Position numbers and translations under genes: made by a program
Assembly (NCBI GenBank): GCA_030426705.1
Contig: JAUHXW010000167.1
Location: forward strand, 1-6,642
Reading direction: 5' to 3'
Origin: Gammaproteobacteria bacterium
GTDB lineage: Bacteria; Pseudomonadota; Gammaproteobacteria; Xanthomonadales; Marinicellaceae
DNA: 6,642 nucleotides
Part shown: piece after piece, positions 4,924 through 6,642 of the stretch
Numbering within the stretch: the stretch's first letter is position 1
How the letters are laid out: each line of letters opens with the position of its first letter
The notes under the pieces: model-generated
Told to the model about the DNA's origin: nothing
The model's database searches: none
Seen by the model: the letters and a program-made list of their open reading frames with translations, nothing else

Positions 4924-6642
4924 ATGAAAAAAATAATGATGATATTGCTGTGCATGGGCATGGCATGTTCGGTACAGGCCGGCCTGGAAGATTTGGTGAT
5001 TTCAGAACTGGTTGTATCCCCCACTGAAGGTGAATTTATTGAAATTCACAACAAGGGGATTGACCCCATTGATTTGACAGATGTTTTTTTAACAGACGCC
5101 ACTTATACGCCGGATGGTACTTTCTATTATAAGCTGGTTGAAGGCGGCGGCGGAGGTGGTGACTTCTTTGATTTTTTTGCCAGATTCCCAAATGGCTCAA
5201 CCATTGCAGCCGGTGAATACCAGACCATCGCTTTGAACGGATCAACTGATTTCAATAACACCTATGGTCAACAACCCACTTATGAATTGTATGAAGATGC
5301 AGGTAGTCCCGATGGCATTGCCGATATGCTGGAAGCCACACCAGGATCGATTAGTAACCAAGGTGGTTTAAGCGGTGGGACAAATGATGGTGAAGTCGCC
5401 GTTTTGTTCTATTGGGATGGTTCTACTGATTTGGTGCAAGACCTCGATTATGTCTTATGGGGTGATAAATGGGAAGGTGTTGACAAAACCGGTGCGTCTA
5501 TTGATGGACCTGATGCCGATGCCAATCCAACACAATACCAACCAGACACGCTTATTAGCAATCAAGCCGTTATAAATGCCAACGCGCACAGTAATGGTAA
5601 CAGTTGGCAACGCATCGATATGTCTGAAGGTGCCGAAGTTCAAACTGGCGGCAATGGCATCAACGGTGCTGATGAGACTTCTGAAAACTTGGATTTCACA
5701 TTCGGCGAGGACACCCCTACGCCCAATGCAGCCACCAATATCGCACCGCCGATTGCACAATTTGTGATCAATGAAATCGATGCTGTGAGTAACAATGCTG
5801 ACTTTATTGAGTTGTATGGCAATGCCAATACAGCCACAGATGGCTACACACTGGTGCTATATGATGGTGCTACTAACCTGTCCACTGCTGTTATCAATCT
5901 GGATGGCATGATGACCAATGGCAGCGGTTATTTGTTGATTAACCAAGCATTAGAGGACGGGGCTGATGCCGTGGCGCTCTATGCATCAGACTCAATGAAT
6001 TTTAGTGTGGGCGATCCTATCACCACCACTGACATCATGGATGCCATTGTTTATGATTCCGGTCAGGCCGATGATGCTGAATTATTGGCTATACTGAATC
6101 CTGGGCAACCCCAGGTTAATGAAGATGCCAATGGTGATGCCATGAATGAATCCTTGATTCGTTGTACCAATGGCTCTGGTGGCCAGTTAAACACCACCAG
6201 TTTTAAACCATTCACACCCTCACCCGGTGCTGAAAATGCGGATTGTGTCAGCTTTGGTGATTACTATGCCACAGCTGATGACACCAATGCCACCACATTA
6301 AGAAACACCTTGCATGACATCATTGATGATCATTGTGTGTTTAACTACTCTGGTCCAAATACTTGTGGTGATAACACCGAAGACACATGGAGCATTCTGT
6401 CAAAAGCTGATGAAGATCCAGGCACTCCAGGAGAGGTTTGGATGGTATATAAAAACAACAACTACAGCTATCAAGGTGGTGGTCAACAAGCCTACAACCG
6501 TGAACACAGCTGGCCACAATCCTATGGTTTCAGCTCAGGTGCATTGGGTTCAAACAATGCAGCCAGAACTGATGCTCATCACCTCATGATGTCAGATGTG
6601 GGTTACAACAGTGACAGAGGCAACCTGTATTTTGACAATTGC
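4924..6642 (+). CDS. Exported endonuclease I family nuclease with two lamin-tail domains (cut at right edge)
   Basis: The frame is open for 573 codons from ATG 4924 to the window end; the C-terminus is missing. Residues 1-19 are a Sec signal peptide (MKKIMMILLCMGM, cleavage near VQA|GLE). A first lamin-tail-like domain spans ~22-182 (ISELVVSPTEGEFIEIHNKG) and contains six consecutive glycines (74-79). A second begins at ~280 (FVINEIDAVSNNADFIELYG) and runs to ~440. The nuclease domain begins at ~447 (LHDIIDDHCVFNYSG) and shows the endonuclease I / Vibrio Vvn-type His-Me finger: NREHSWPQS with Glu527 and His528, TDAHHLM at 549-555 and NSDRGN with Asn562. In Vvn the corresponding His is the general base and the Glu and Asn bind the metal ion. 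The likely role is cleavage of DNA (possibly RNA) outside the cell, for nutrient scavenging or matrix turnover; the lamin-tail domains may bind substrate or surface. Whether it also ends in a GFE-type tail cannot be seen. It follows a terminator, so it is probably its own transcription unit. Confidence 0.93.
   Translation, partial: MKKIMMILLCMGMACSVQAGLEDLVISELVVSPTEGEFIEIHNKGIDPIDLTDVFLTDATYTPDGTFYYKLVEGGGGGGDFFDFFARFPNGSTIAAGEYQTIALNGSTDFNNTYGQQPTYELYEDAGSPDGIADMLEATPGSISNQGGLSGGTNDGEVAVLFYWDGSTDLVQDLDYVLWGDKWEGVDKTGASIDGPDADANPTQYQPDTLISNQAVINANAHSNGNSWQRIDMSEGAEVQTGGNGINGADETSENLDFTFGEDTPTPNAATNIAPPIAQFVINEIDAVSNNADFIELYGNANTATDGYTLVLYDGATNLSTAVINLDGMMTNGSGYLLINQALEDGADAVALYASDSMNFSVGDPITTTDIMDAIVYDSGQADDAELLAILNPGQPQVNEDANGDAMNESLIRCTNGSGGQLNTTSFKPFTPSPGAENADCVSFGDYYATADDTNATTLRNTLHDIIDDHCVFNYSGPNTCGDNTEDTWSILSKADEDPGTPGEVWMVYKNNNYSYQGGGQQAYNREHSWPQSYGFSSGALGSNNAARTDAHHLMMSDVGYNSDRGNLYFDNC

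Noticed and set aside
4924..4980. Lipoprotein signal on the nuclease
   Set aside because: Cys15 is preceded by GMA, which does not fit the lipobox (L/V/I at -3), and a normal signal peptidase I site (VQA) follows at residue 19.
5455..5837. Overlapping minus-strand open frames opposite the nuclease gene
   Set aside because: They are antisense to the well-supported linker and second lamin-tail coding region, with no domain or ribosome binding site.
1..6642. CRISPR array, tRNA/rRNA, insertion sequence or phage genes
   Set aside because: No spaced direct repeats, no tRNA-like cloverleaf, no transposase or terminal inverted repeats and no phage proteins were seen on either strand by reading.

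Overview
The window looks like chromosome from a Gram-negative, probably marine gammaproteobacterium of moderate GC (mid-40s per cent by eye). The protein styles resemble Marinicella and its Xanthomonadales/Lysobacterales relatives: a Sigma70_ECF-type sigma factor coupled to a Ser/Thr kinase, large cadherin-like/NHL secreted proteins ending in a ...GFE tail, and a lamin-tail-domain nuclease. This placement is inference from protein style; there is no rRNA or marker gene here.

Layout. (1) Positions 1-790, minus strand: a two-gene regulatory unit. An ECF sigma factor (260-790) overlaps by 8 bases the start of a protein (1-267, running off the left edge) whose last visible residues match the entry into a Ser/Thr kinase domain. 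(2) Positions 791-915: a short divergent intergenic region with a possible leaderless promoter for the sigma factor and a 6-bp-arm palindrome ahead of the rightward gene. (3) Positions 916-4776, plus strand: a 1286-residue exported multidomain protein. It has HYR-like Ig modules, a cadherin-like module apparently split by a six-blade NHL propeller, a second cadherin-like module, a PKD-like module, a DUF11-like module and a C-terminal IFAHGFE. (4) Positions 4777-4923: an intrinsic terminator and the promoter region of the next gene. (5) Positions 4924-6642, plus strand, running off the right edge: an exported protein with two lamin-tail-like domains followed by an endonuclease I (His-Me finger) domain whose catalytic motifs are visible just before the window ends.

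How the genes may work together. The left unit looks like a signal-responsive transcription switch, with a kinase controlling or being controlled by its sigma partner. Head-to-head placement makes the 1286-residue surface or secreted protein a candidate target, but nothing in the sequence proves it. The nuclease has its own leader after a terminator, so it is probably a separate transcription unit; its likely job is degradation of extracellular DNA for nutrients or biofilm remodelling. No mobile element, CRISPR array, tRNA or rRNA was seen. The families are recognisable; the least explained features are the nested domain organisation and the short C-terminal tail of the large protein.
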